Part shown: one piece after another, positions 37,062 to 47,000 of the stretch
Layout of the letters: every line of letters starts with the position of its first letter
How positions within the stretch are numbered: position 1 is the stretch's first letter
NCBI RefSeq assembly: GCF_003458415.1
Contig: NZ_QRUF01000001.1
Span: forward strand, 160,823 to 224,822
Source: Collinsella sp. AF25-2LB
GTDB taxonomy: Bacteria > Actinomycetota > Coriobacteriia > Coriobacteriales > Coriobacteriaceae
Direction of reading: 5' to 3'
Length of the DNA stretch: 64,000 nucleotides
Program-made: the position numbers and the translations under genes
The notes under the pieces: model-generated
What the model saw: only the letters and a program-made list of their open reading frames with translations
Database searches by the model: none
What the model was told of the DNA's origin: nothing

Positions 37062-38132
37062 ATGGTCCATTTGTCCGATGTGGTGGTGATGGAAGTGTCT
37101 AATACCGTTTTTAAACACAAGCATGCAGCACGTAACACCTTGGCGCGGAACAGGATGCTCGCGCGGCTCACGGAGGCGACCGAGCAAGGTGCACTGCTCG
37201 CAACGCATGACAATGCCGAGCTCATGTGGCTACGACGCCATGTTGGAACCGACGATATCGCGGAGCCCGAGCCGTACCTGTTCTGTTTTCAGCATGATTG
37301 GGATGCATTGACGCCGGCGGAGCGAGCGCTGAGGACTATCAAAGGGCTTGCGGAGTTTCATCCCGATTGGGCGTTTTGGGGCTATGACGCGGCGCTTTTG
37401 TGGGGTCTGGAGGTGCCGAATGATCTGCTCGGGCCACGATATCTTGTTAAGACGGGTTGCTCGGTGCCGCTGAGTGCAGGATGTCGGCTGTTGCGTCCGC
37501 AGGCGGCGGGTGCACTTGAACAAGCCGACGGCGTGCAGGTGACGTCGTTTTGGCGCACGGTGGAGGATTGCTTACTGCGTGCGCCGTTCTCCTACGGGTT
37601 GGCGATTGCCGATTCTGCACCGCGGGCGAAAGGCGTATCACGTTGGGATTTGTGCGAGCGCCTCCGCGCCGATTGCGAGGGCAGGCGAGGGTATCGCAGG
37701 GCACAGGTGATTGCGTCGTATGCGGACGGGCTGTCCGAAAACGGCGGCGAGTCTCGGTTCCGAGCGTTCTTTATTGCGTACGGCTTTCCAGTTCCGGAGC
37801 TGCAGGTGGAGTTTCGCGACCCGCTCGATCCGAGCCAGGCGTTTCGCGTCGACTATTTTTGGCGGCTCATGGACGGGACGTGTGTCATCGGCGAGCTCGA
37901 CGGAAAGGGGAAGTACACCTTGCAGAACGGCGAGGGTCGGGAGTCGGTCGGCCCATTCGTGGCAGAACGTCAGCGAGAGTCCCATCTGACGATGCTCGGG
38001 CACAAGGTGCTTCGGTTTACGTTTGATGAACTCAAGAACCCGGGGAAGCTGGCTGAAAAGATGAGGTTGGCGGGTATTCCGCGACGGCCCGATTTGGCTG
38101 AGGAGTGGAGACGTCAGTGGTATGGGCGCTGA
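37062..38132 (+). CDS. AbiEi/DUF559-type protein with putative nuclease domain
   Basis: About 356 residues from the ATG at 37062; an ATG at 37089 is an alternative, since neither has a strong ribosome binding site. The C-terminal 110 residues look like a PD-(D/E)xK nuclease fold of the DUF559/Vsr-like group: FRVDYFWRLMDGTCVIGELDGKGKY (Asp, Glu and Lys in the expected order) and later RQRESHLTMLGHKVLRFTFDEL. The N-terminal part resembles the AbiEi-antitoxin-like regions that are fused to such domains in actinobacteria. It stops in TGA. It is flanked on both sides by 59-bp palindrome units. Its activity is unproven. Confidence 0.7.
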   Translation: MVHLSDVVVMEVSNTVFKHKHAARNTLARNRMLARLTEATEQGALLATHDNAELMWLRRHVGTDDIAEPEPYLFCFQHDWDALTPAERALRTIKGLAEFHPDWAFWGYDAALLWGLEVPNDLLGPRYLVKTGCSVPLSAGCRLLRPQAAGALEQADGVQVTSFWRTVEDCLLRAPFSYGLAIADSAPRAKGVSRWDLCERLRADCEGRRGYRRAQVIASYADGLSENGGESRFRAFFIAYGFPVPELQVEFRDPLDPSQAFRVDYFWRLMDGTCVIGELDGKGKYTLQNGEGRESVGPFVAERQRESHLTMLGHKVLRFTFDELKNPGKLAEKMRLAGIPRRPDLAEEWRRQWYGR

Positions 38133-38139
38133 GAGGTTT

Positions 38140-38279
38140 TGTCTCGATCTGTAACGTTTAGAAGTTGTTTGAGTTCGTAATTGTTACAGATCGAGACAAA
38201 CCGGTGAAACGTCGACCGAATGTCTCGATCTGTAACATCAGGGGGCCCAATAACCCTGTACCTGTTACAGATCGAGACA
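38140..38279. repeat. Two 59-bp palindrome units (38140-38198, 38221-38279)
   Basis: Both units have fully complementary 17-bp arms in the consensus form. The centre of the second also pairs (CAGGG with CCCTG). They start 7 bp after the nuclease-like gene and may act as its transcript end. Confidence 0.9.
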
Positions 38280-38427
38280 TTCCCCTGATGTTGCTGGGGT
38301 GGGGCTGCAACGTATTCCGTCCCCCACATCCCCTCTTCCCTCCGTTAACCGATATGCTCGACTTTAGGTCGCTGCATTAGGTGATAATGGACAAATGTTC
38401 AAGTTAATCGTGAGGGAGGAGCTCGAT

Positions 38428-39798
38428 ATGGCGTCTGCCGATCGTCCCACGTTGTTTATCAATGCGACCGTCTTGGATGGCTCGGAGCATATGGAGCCGC
38501 AGCCCGATATGGCCGTGGCCGTCGAGCGTGGCATCATCACCTGGATTGGTCCGAGCGCCGTGGCGCAGGCGCCGGCGGGCGCCGAGGTCATCGACCTGGC
38601 AGGGGCGTATCTCATGCCGGGCCTCATCAATATGCATGTGCATCTGTGCGGTTCGGGCAAACCGGTTTCGGCGGGCGATGCGGGCGCGCTGATGAAGAAG
38701 CTCGATAATCCCGTGGGGCGCGCCATCGTGCGCCATATCTTCAAGGGCAGCGCTCAGCAGCAGCTGGCAAGCGGCGTGACCACGGTGCGCGGCGCGGGCG
38801 ACCCGCTGTTTGCCGATCTGGCCGTGCGCGATGCTATCGATGCCGGCAAGTATCAAGGTCCTCGCCTGGTGGCGCCGGGAACGGGCGTCACGGTGCCGGG
38901 CGGCCATGGTGCGGGCCTGTTCGCCCAGGTGGCCAACAGTCCCGCCGAGGCAGCCGAACAGGTGCGCGACCTGTATGTGCGCGGTGCCGACGTCATTAAG
39001 CTGTTCGTAACGGGCGGCGTATTCGATGCGACCGAGGTGGGCGAGCCGGGCGTGCTGCGTATGCCGGTGGAGGTTGCCACGGCGGCATGCAAGGCGGCGC
39101 ACGATATGGGCCTTCCGGTTATGGCCCATGTCGAGAGTACCGAGGGCGTGAAGGCCGCGCTTGAGGCCGGCGTTGACACGATTGAGCACGGCGCTCCGTT
39201 GACACCCGAGATCTTGGAGCTGTACCGTGGCGCCGCGGGCACGCAGCTCGAGGGGCGTGCTCCGAGTGTGACCTGCACTATCAGCCCGGCGCTGCCGTTT
39301 GTATTGCTCGACCCGGAAAAGACCCATTCGACTGACACGCAAAAGAAGAACGGCGATATCGTGTGCTCGGGTATTATCGAGAGCGCTCGTGCCGCACTGG
39401 AAGCTGGCGTTAAGGTGGGCCTTGGCACGGACTCGAGCTGCCCGTTCGTGACGCAGTACGACATGTGGCGTGAGGTGGCCTATTTTGCCAAGTATGTCGG
39501 CGTGAGCAACGCCTTCGCGCTGCATACAGCTACGCAAGTCAATGCTGAGCTGCTGGGGCTGGGCGGCGAGACCGGCACAATTGAGTGCGGCAAGGCTGCC
39601 GATATCTTGGTGACGCGCGAGAACCCGCTCGATGACCTGTGCGCTCTGCGTGAGCCGATGCACGTGATGTGTCGCGGCGATCTGGTGCGCAAGCTCAAGG
39701 TGAAGCGCATCCTCGAGGTGGACGCCGAGCTCGACGCGATTATGGCCATGCCTGCCGAGGCGTTGGCCGAGGAGCTTGCCCGCGATGGCGTGGCGTAA
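38428..39798 (+). CDS. Amidohydrolase (metal-dependent, imidazolonepropionase/prolidase-like)
   Basis: 456 residues from the ATG at 38428 with GAGGGAGGAG upstream. Metal ligands of the TIM-barrel amidohydrolases are visible: HVH in NMHVHL (about residue 72), Lys in DVIKLFVTGG (about 190), His in VMAHVES (about 232), His in IEHGAP (about 252) and Asp in LGTDSSCPF (about 335). The N-terminal beta-sandwich and the closing CGKAADILV are as usual. Similar proteins hydrolyse Xaa-Pro dipeptides or imidazolone-like substrates; the true substrate is open. Confidence 0.85.
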   Translation: MASADRPTLFINATVLDGSEHMEPQPDMAVAVERGIITWIGPSAVAQAPAGAEVIDLAGAYLMPGLINMHVHLCGSGKPVSAGDAGALMKKLDNPVGRAIVRHIFKGSAQQQLASGVTTVRGAGDPLFADLAVRDAIDAGKYQGPRLVAPGTGVTVPGGHGAGLFAQVANSPAEAAEQVRDLYVRGADVIKLFVTGGVFDATEVGEPGVLRMPVEVATAACKAAHDMGLPVMAHVESTEGVKAALEAGVDTIEHGAPLTPEILELYRGAAGTQLEGRAPSVTCTISPALPFVLLDPEKTHSTDTQKKNGDIVCSGIIESARAALEAGVKVGLGTDSSCPFVTQYDMWREVAYFAKYVGVSNAFALHTATQVNAELLGLGGETGTIECGKAADILVTRENPLDDLCALREPMHVMCRGDLVRKLKVKRILEVDAELDAIMAMPAEALAEELARDGVA

Positions 39799-39849
39799 GC
39801 GCGCGATATGGTGATGCGACAAAGGGACAATCCTTTTGTCATAATCAGA

Positions 39850-39887
39850 AAAAGCCGAGGTCCCAGTGCGAGGCCTCGGCTTTTATT
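39850..39887. terminator. Bidirectional terminator
   Basis: AAAAGCCGAGG (39850-39860) pairs with CCTCGGCTTTT (39874-39884). It lies between convergent genes and has a T tract in both directions. Confidence 0.85.
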
Positions 39888-39905
39888 TGTCCCATGGTAT
39901 GGCGG

Positions 39906-40379
39906 CTATGAGCGCGTCTCCATCTTGGCATGGCACTTGGGGCAGGTGACGCAGATCTTGCCTTTGCCCTTGGGAACGGAGAGCATCTGGCCGCAGTTGG
40001 GGCACTTAAGATAGGCCGTGGTCTTGCGGCCCTTCCACATCTTCTTGGCTGTGCGCTTGGCACGTTCAAAGTCTTCCTTGCTAGTACCGGCTGCGCGCGA
40101 GGCGTTGGCCGCTGCAGCTCCGCCGCCCAAGCTAGCTACAAACTTGCCCAAGCCGGGTACGTTTGCAGTCGCGGCGACAAAGGCCTCGTTCTCCTTGTGA
40201 CGTGCGTCGATATTTTTGGACAGGCCGCGCAGCACGCCAATCACGATTACGGCGATGGCAATCCAGCTGAGCCACTGGATGCGGGCTATCGATCCGATCA
40301 TCGCGATGACGATGCCGGCAAAACCCATCACGATGGTGAGTTCATCGGCACCATTGCGACCCTTCATAAAGTCATTCAT
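39906..40379 (-). CDS. Membrane protein with C-terminal zinc ribbon
   Basis: 157 residues from the ATG at 40379 (AAAGG upstream). Two membrane helices lie at residues 15-55 (IVMGFAGIVIAMIGSI, WLSWIAIAVIVIGVL), followed by a basic soluble linker and a zinc ribbon made of CPNCGQ and CPKCHAK. A helix pair with a terminal zinc ribbon suggests a membrane-anchored adaptor. The function is unknown. Confidence 0.75.
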   Translation of the reverse strand: MNDFMKGRNGADELTIVMGFAGIVIAMIGSIARIQWLSWIAIAVIVIGVLRGLSKNIDARHKENEAFVAATANVPGLGKFVASLGGGAAAANASRAAGTSKEDFERAKRTAKKMWKGRKTTAYLKCPNCGQMLSVPKGKGKICVTCPKCHAKMETRS

Positions 40380-40433
40380 GCAAATTGCCTTTCGTTCGAT
40401 ATGCTGCACGCCTTTATACCCGATTTAGAGCAA

Positions 40434-40481
40434 GGGGGACAGGTTAATCTGCACCAATGTGGTGCAAACATACCTGTCCCC
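40434..40481. repeat. Intergenic GGGGACAGGT palindrome
   Basis: GGGGACAGGT (40435-40444) pairs with ACCTGTCCCC (40472-40481), and TGCACC pairs with GGTGCA inside. A partial second copy of the right half follows to 40515. A relative is at 55171-55217. Confidence 0.7.
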
Positions 40482-40525
40482 GGAATACCAAGACGGTGCA
40501 AACGTACCTGTCCCCAATGCCCCAA

Positions 40526-40798
40526 TTACTTGGAGAGTTTGTCGACGACGCGTTCGATTTCGGCGAGTTTGGCGGCTTTGAGGTCTTCGTCGCCCGATTC
40601 GATTGCCGAAGTCACGCAGCCCTCGATATGCGCCTTGAGCACGTCGGCGTTAATGCGCGCGAGGAGCGCCTGTGTGGCCATGAGCTGTGTGGAGATATCG
40701 ACGCAGTAGCGGTCCTCCTCGACCATCCGCAGGATGCCGTCGATCTGACCGCGTGCCGTCTTGAGCATGCGGGTCACCGATTTATGGTCTGCCATCAT
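40526..40798 (-). CDS. csoR: Copper-sensing repressor CsoR
   Basis: 90 residues, one CsoR/DUF156 helical domain. The Cu(I)-binding set is present: Cys in RYCVDI (about residue 32), His in KAHIEGC and Cys four residues on (about 57 and 61). It should bind the operator upstream of copA (43605-43621) and release it when copper binds. It is the last gene of copA-copZ-csoR, so the repressor is under its own control. Start at 40798 or the adjacent ATG at 40795. Confidence 0.93.
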   Translation of the reverse strand: MMADHKSVTRMLKTARGQIDGILRMVEEDRYCVDISTQLMATQALLARINADVLKAHIEGCVTSAIESGDEDLKAAKLAEIERVVDKLSK

Positions 40799-40837
40799 GG
40801 CGGGTCCTCGTTTCTGGTCGGGGGTACGTGCGGGTCG

Positions 40838-41059
40838 TTATGCGGCGGTCACCGAAAGGGCGTGGAACTTCTCGCCGGCGCCCTCGACGGCGGCAGCGAG
40901 CTGCTCAGCGGTCACGGTGTCGGCGCACTCCACCTGTACGGTCTGAGTCTCGTGATCGGCGTCGGCGTCGGTCACGCCGGCCACGTTGAGCAACGCCGTC
41001 TCGACGGTGGCGTCGCAGTGGCCGCACATAAGGCCGGAAGTCTTAATTGTGAAACGCAT
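40838..41059 (-). CDS. Copper chaperone-like heavy-metal domain protein
   Basis: 73 residues from the ATG at 41059, which follows GAGAGGAA. The metal-binding loop is GLMCGHCDATVE (CxxC); the usual GMTC is replaced by GLMC. The rest follows the beta-alpha-beta pattern of CopZ. It lies between copA and csoR on the same strand and probably carries Cu(I) to CopA. Confidence 0.9.
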   Translation of the reverse strand: MRFTIKTSGLMCGHCDATVETALLNVAGVTDADADHETQTVQVECADTVTAEQLAAAVEGAGEKFHALSVTAA

Positions 41060-41206
41060 GGGTATTCCTCTCTGTTGTGTCGGCTTTCCCAGGCACCCGA
41101 CCTTGACCTTCAAGCCGTCGCTCGCGCACCAAAGTACGCGTCGCTCCTCTTTCAGGTCAATCTCGGGCACCTGGAAAACCCGTTCTAAATGGACTTAATG
41201 GCGATC

Positions 41207-43546
41207 CTATTTTGCCACTTTGGGCTTAAAGGATTTTAGGCGCAGAGCGTTGCTTACGACACATACGCTCGACAGGCTCATGGCCGCAGCGCCAAACATC
41301 GGCGAGAGCTGCCATCCGGTGAGCGGGAAGAACACGCCCGCCGCCAGCGGAATGCCGATGCCGTTGTAGAACAGCGCCCAGAACAGGTCCTGCTTGATGT
41401 TGCGGATCGTGGCGCGCGAAAGCTCGATGGCCCGCGCAACATCCATGAGGTCACTGCGCATGAGCACCACATCAGCCCCTTCTTTGGCGATGTCGGCGCC
41501 GGTGCCGATAGCAAGGCCCACGTCGGCGCGCGCCAGGGCGGGGGAGTCATTGATGCCGTCGCCCACCATGGCGACCTTGCCGCCCGCATCCTGCAGTTCG
41601 CGCACGTGGCGTTCCTTGTCGGCGGGGAGAACGTCGGCGATGACCTGTTCGCTGCTCAGCCCCACGCGGCGGGCGATCGCTTCGGCGGTGACGCGGTTGT
41701 CGCCGGTGAGCATGCGCACGTCGACGCCAAGCGAGCGCAGTGCGGCGATGGCCCCGGCGCTCGTCTCCTTGACCTCGTCAGCCACGGCAACGGTGCCGGC
41801 AAGCTCGCCGTTCTTGGCAAAGAACAGCGGCGTCTTGCCCTCGGCGGCAAATTGCTCGGCAAGACCCGCGGGCACGGTAACGCCCAACTCGTTCATCAGG
41901 CGTACGTTGCCGGCTGCAATGGCGTTTTGCCCCTCGCGCGCCGTAACGCCGCGACCGGGCACGGCGGTAAAGTCCTCGACCATGCGTGCGACGATCTCGC
42001 GTGTCTCGCACTCGGCCATAATCGCCTCGGCCAGCGGGTGCTCGCTCGAGCGCTCCAACGCGGCGGCCAGCTTGAGCAGCGCCTTTTCGCTCATGGCGGG
42101 CGAGCCGTCGGCGCGCGTGGCTGCCACGATATCGGTCACGGCAGGCTTACCGCGGGTGACGGTGCCCGTCTTGTCGAGCACCACGGTGCCCACGCTGCGC
42201 AGGTTCTCCAGTGCCTCGGCGCTCTTAAACAGAATGCCCATCTCGGCGCCCTTGCCGGTGCCGACCATAATGGCGACGGGCGTGGCCAGGCCCAGCGCGC
42301 ACGGGCAGCTGATCACCAGCACAGCGACGGCGGAGGTGAGCGCTTCGTTGACGCTTCCGGTCAGTGCCATCCACACCACGAAGGTCACGGCCGAGATCAC
42401 GAACACCACGGGCACAAACACGCCGGCGACCTTGTCGGCCAGGCGGGCGATGGGCGCCTTGGTGGCGTTGGCATCCTCGACGAGCTGGATAATCTTGGCG
42501 AGCGACGTGTCGGCGCCCACACGCGTGGCGCGGAAGGTAAACGAGCCCGTGCGGTTGACCGTGGCCGCATTGACAGTGTCGCCGGCGGTCTTCTCCACGG
42601 GGATGGACTCGCCGGTGAGCGCGCTCTCGTCCACGGCCGAGCTGCCCTCGAGCACCACGCCATCGACGGGGATGGACTCGCCGGGGCGCACGCGCAGGAC
42701 CTGGCCGGGAAGGATGGCGTCGACATCGACGGTGGTTTCGGTGCCGTCCTCTGCTACGACGGTCGCGGTCTTGGGCGCCAAGTCGATGAGCGCCTCGATG
42801 GCGCCGCCGGTCTTGGATTTGCTGCGTGTCTCGAGATATTTGCCCACGGTGACGAGCGACAGGATTGTGCCGGCGCTCTCAAAATACAGGTTGTCCATGC
42901 CCGTCATCATGGCCTCGTGGACCTGACCCGCGGCTAGCTGGTCGGCCATGATGAACATGGCGTAGAGCGACCAGGCGATGGAAGCAGTGGCGCCCACGGC
43001 AATAAGGGCGTCCATGGTAGGCGCGCCGTGCGCAAGCGATTTAAACCCGTTGATAAAGTATGCGTCGTTGACGTAGACGATGGGAATGAGCAGGACGAGC
43101 TCGGTGAGCGCGAGCGTCATGCTGTGGGTGTGGTCGGTGAAGACGCCGGGCAGTGGCCAACCGAGCATGTGCCCCATGCCTATGTAGAACAGTGGGATGA
43201 GGAATACGATCGAGACGATGAGGCGGGTGCGCATGGCAGAGGCGGCGGCCTCCAACTTTTTGGTCGGCGACTCCATATGGGCGGCGCCGGACCTGGCTTG
43301 CGCACTTCCGCTTTGGACAGCGTCGGTGCCCGCGCTGACGGGCGAGGCCGAGTAGCCCGCGCGGTCGACAGCGGTGCAGATGTCGTCGGGGGAGACCTGC
43401 GCAGGGTCGTAGTCCACCAGCATAGAGCCGGCGAGCAGATTGACCGCGACGCTTTGGACGCCGTCGAGCTTGCTCACGGCACGGTCCACGTGCGCCTGGC
43501 AGGCGGCGCACGTCATGCCGCCCACATCGAACTTATCTTGAGCCAT
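41207..43546 (-). CDS. copA: Copper-exporting P1B-type ATPase
   Basis: 779 residues from the ATG at 43546 (AAAGGAG upstream). One N-terminal metal-binding domain ([12 protein letters not shown]), a variable linker, eight membrane segments, the CPC motif [11 protein letters not shown] (about residue 395), LTGES, the phosphorylated Asp in DKTGT (about 437), SEHPLAEA and the hinge [10 protein letters not shown]. Closing signatures [12 protein letters not shown] and [15 protein letters not shown] are those of Cu(I) exporters. It is the first gene of the copper operon and is led by a CsoR-type operator. Confidence 0.96.
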   Translation of the reverse strand: MAQDKFDVGGMTCAACQAHVDRAVSKLDGVQSVAVNLLAGSMLVDYDPAQVSPDDICTAVDRAGYSASPVSAGTDAVQSGSAQARSGAAHMESPTKKLEAAASAMRTRLIVSIVFLIPLFYIGMGHMLGWPLPGVFTDHTHSMTLALTELVLLIPIVYVNDAYFINGFKSLAHGAPTMDALIAVGATASIAWSLYAMFIMADQLAAGQVHEAMMTGMDNLYFESAGTILSLVTVGKYLETRSKSKTGGAIEALIDLAPKTATVVAEDGTETTVDVDAILPGQVLRVRPGESIPVDGVVLEGSSAVDESALTGESIPVEKTAGDTVNAATVNRTGSFTFRATRVGADTSLAKIIQLVEDANATKAPIARLADKVAGVFVPVVFVISAVTFVVWMALTGSVNEALTSAVAVLVISCPCALGLATPVAIMVGTGKGAEMGILFKSAEALENLRSVGTVVLDKTGTVTRGKPAVTDIVAATRADGSPAMSEKALLKLAAALERSSEHPLAEAIMAECETREIVARMVEDFTAVPGRGVTAREGQNAIAAGNVRLMNELGVTVPAGLAEQFAAEGKTPLFFAKNGELAGTVAVADEVKETSAGAIAALRSLGVDVRMLTGDNRVTAEAIARRVGLSSEQVIADVLPADKERHVRELQDAGGKVAMVGDGINDSPALARADVGLAIGTGADIAKEGADVVLMRSDLMDVARAIELSRATIRNIKQDLFWALFYNGIGIPLAAGVFFPLTGWQLSPMFGAAAMSLSSVCVVSNALRLKSFKPKVAK

Positions 43547-43593
43547 GGCTTCTCCTTTCTGTGACGTAGTGTCGGAAATGTTAACCATCCGAT

Positions 43594-43624
43594 ACTATAC
43601 ACCCATACCCCCTGGGGGTGTCCA
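43594..43624 (-). promoter_or_regulatory. copA promoter with CsoR-type operator
   Basis: On the minus strand TGGACA (43624-43619) and TATAGT (43599-43594) are 19 bp apart. The long spacer contains the GC-rich palindrome ATACCCCCTGGGGGTGT (43605-43621), which resembles known CsoR sites (runs of C facing runs of G with TA flanks). Confidence 0.75.
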
Positions 43625-43696
43625 GTACAGAAATAATATATGAGATTTCGTTACAGATGAGGATGGATGGTTGGCCGATGGACCGTCCCAACCAAG

Positions 43697-43916
43697 CATC
43701 TCAATCTGTAACATCTAGCAGGGAAAATGACCTCTAACTGTTACAGATCGAGACATTGCGTCGAGCCACAACTTAACGTCTCAATCTGTAATATCTGGGG
43801 ACCGTTTTGCCTGCTAGATGTTACAGATCGAGACAAACCATTCGGGGGTAACCCGAACATCTCGATCTGTAACAGTAAGACCGATGTTTGGGTCTTAGTT
43901 GTTACAGATCGAGACA
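43697..43916. repeat. Three 59-bp palindrome units in tandem
   Basis: Units at 43697-43755, 43777-43835 and 43858-43916; starts 80-81 bp apart. In the third, the centre TAAGACC pairs with GGTCTTA, extending the stem. They fill most of the 498-bp gap between the copA promoter and the next gene; the rest is the terminator below. Confidence 0.9.
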
Positions 43917-43946
43917 ATCTCGGAGCAGATGCCCCGGGCATACAAC

Positions 43947-43988
43947 GTAAAACGCCGGGGAGCCCGCGTGATGGGCGCCCCGGCGCAT
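43947..43988 (-). terminator. Terminator of the surface-protein gene
   Basis: CGCCGGGG(C)GCCC and GGGC(T)CCCCGGCG pair on the minus strand and are followed by TTTTACG. Confidence 0.85.
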
Positions 43989-44044
43989 GTTGGGCAGGGT
44001 TTGCGAAGCGGTGGGAGGGAGGAGAAGCCGTCCTCCCGAAATCC

Positions 44045-47000
44045 TTACTCCTGACGACGCTTCTTGTCAGTCAGGAAGACGCCGGCGGCTACGAGCACGA
44101 CACCTCCGATGACAAACGTCTCACCGGCGAGCGCAGCATTGTCGCCCGTGGTGGGAAGCGCCGAGTTGTCGGCCGTCTTGGCGTTGCCGGCAGACGGCTT
44201 TCCAGCAACCGGCTTAGCGGCGGCCTGCGTGATCTTGGCCTGCTCGGCCTTCGCCGCCTCCTGCTCCTGACGAGCGATCTCGTCCTTCAGGGCCTGCTCG
44301 GCGGCAACGCGTTTTGCCTTTGCCTCGTTGTAGGCGTTGAGAGCCTCGGTGTAGGCGGGCGTCGCAGCATCAAGGTCTGCCTGAGCGGCATCAAGTGCGG
44401 CCTTTGCGTTATGTTCTGCCTGCTTGGCGGCGACGCACTTGGCAAAGAGGGCATTGAGCGTATCGTTCGCGTTTGCGTCAGAGCCAGTAGCAATGCCGTT
44501 TTCGACGTTGATGGACTTGAGCTTTCCGAGAGTAGCGGCAGCGGCGTCCGATGCGGCCTGAGAATTCTCGACCGCCTGTTCGGCGTTTGCGATGGCGTCG
44601 TTTGCCGCACCAAGGGCGACTCCGGCCTCAGTCACTGCTGTGTCGGCGTCCTTCTTGGCCGCCTCGGCGGTGGCAAGATTATCGGCTGCATTGCTCAGGG
44701 CGTCGGCACGGGCCTTCTTTGAAGCAAAGTCGTTTTCCGCCGTGGCCAGATTGCTTGTGGCGTGCTCCGCGGTCGCCGCCTTGGCCTCGGCGTTGTCCTT
44801 CGCGGTGTCGAGGGCCTGCTTCTTGGCAGCCCCGTCGAGCTTCGCCTTTTCGAGAGCGCTCTGGGCAGACGTCTGGGCTGCCGTGGCTTCATCAAGCGCC
44901 TGATGGGCCTCATCGGCTTTCTCCTGAGCCGCAGCAACATCGGCTGAATACTTGGCAAGTTCCTTCTTTGCATCTTGCAGAGCCTGCTGCTTTACGAGAG
45001 TCTCTGCCTTGGCGTCATCAACCTTCTTCTGACTCTGAGCGGCTTGCTCTTGCGATGCCTTAAGCTCGGCGCGCTTCTGGTTGACGACCTGCTCTGCGGT
45101 CGCCACGTTGCTTTGGGCGGCTTTGACCTGGTTTTCGGCTTCGGCAACTTTTCCGTTTGCCTTGGCGAGATTCTGCTTTGCTAGGGCAACAGCGGCGGCG
45201 GCACTTGCTACGCTGTCGTTCTTGGCGGCAAGGTCGCTATTCGCGGCAACAATGCCTTCCTGCTTTTGAGCGACGAGGGTCTCAGCTGCCTTTACGGCAT
45301 CGGCTTTCGATGCCGCCGTGCTGCGCTTTTGCTCAAGGTTCGTCTTTGCGGCGGCAAGGTTATCGCTGGCTTTGGAGAGGCTCAGCTGATACTGATCAAA
45401 GAGATTCTCGAGTTCATCGATCGAGTATTCTTTTTCGTACGAACCGTAATTGTTGTCGATCTCCAAGACGAACACATACGGCCAAAGGGTTCCGCGCGAG
45501 TTGATGCCGTATCCCATGGTTTTGGCGTTAGGTTGTACGATATTCAAATAATGGCCGACGGTGCCAAAGTCTGCCCCTTGCTTTTCGAATTCGGTTTTGT
45601 GGCTCCAGAAAGTATCCCAAGCATCTTTGGGGGCAACGTTGCCAAGGCCGGCTTTCGCCGCAGCCTCGTCAAATATCTCCTTTTCAGCATCGACCCATTG
45701 GTGCGCGATGTTTTCTTTAGTACTGAAGTTCCAGGCGGCATTTTCACAATTGGCGTAATCTGAGTGACCTAGCGTTTTGTCAGAGTAATTGGAGTCGGAT
45801 TGAGCGATTGCCATTTGCTCGGCCGTCACCCTAAGCTCACTCAATCCAACGCTTGCACGGTATTCGTTAATCTCGCGCAGCTTGTTAAACGATAGCTTGG
45901 CGTTGTCGAGTGACGTGCCGTCTTTTTTATCGCCAATGGTCGTCGGGTTTTTATCGCTCTGCCTATAGATGATGTTTGCAGCGTCGTTGGCGCCGATGAA
46001 CTGGTAGAAGCCGATGACGCTCTGCGCCTCCGCCGTCGTTGCCTTATCGGTTGCTGCCTTGCATGTATCGTATGCTTTCTGTGCATCGATAACGGCTTGA
46101 TCGGCGGCCTCCTGGTTTGCCTTGGCAGTTTCGAGCGCCTTGTCTGCCTGCTCCTTCTCGGCTTTTGCCTGGTCGACTTGTTTCTGAGCGGCCATTGCCT
46201 TCTCCAGTTCGGCAGCATGTGCCTGCTTCGCCGAGGTCAACTCCGATTGCGCCGCATCGGCTTTCGTCTGGGCTGCCGTTACATCATGTTCGGCTGCTGC
46301 GACTGTCTGCTTCTTGGCTTCGAGCTCGCTTTCGGCGCCGGTGAGGGCGTCCCGCTTGGATGCAACGTCGCTATTTGCCTGAGAAAGGCCTGCTTCGGCA
46401 GTCGCCTGCTGCTGTTTCGCCTGGTCGAGTGCGCTTTGGGCAGCATCGACCTTTGCCTGGGCGGCGTCATACTCCGGGCCCTCGGCGCCTGCCTTTGCGG
46501 CCGCCAAATCGGCTTGTGCGCTGTCGTACGCTGTCTGTGCCGCGACTACCTTACCATCCGCGGCGTTCTTTTCCTGCTGAGCGGAAGCCAGCGTGCCTGC
46601 CGCTTCGTCGTAAGCGCTCTGCGCGGCGCTCTGAGCCTGCTGAGCGTCAGCGAGCGCGGAATCGGCAGTGGCCTTCGCAGCCTTTGCTTGATCCAGAGCG
46701 GCCTGCGCATCTGCGGCAGCCTGCTCGGCGACCTTGATTTCCTCCGGCGTTGCGTTGGCGGCTGCCTTTTGGGCTGCCTCGAGCTTGGCCTGCGCATCAG
46801 CTGCCGCCTGTTTTGCGGCGTCAAGGACCTTCGACTTGTCCTCGGCGTCGGTCTTGGCTGCATCGAGCTTTCCCTGGGCATCCTTCAGCGTGGCACTGGC
46901 GCTGTCGGCCGCCTTGACGCTTTCATCGAGCTGGCGAGCATATTCGGCGCGCGCGGCGGCCTCTGCCTGCGAATTATCGGAGACGGAGACGTCATAGGTG

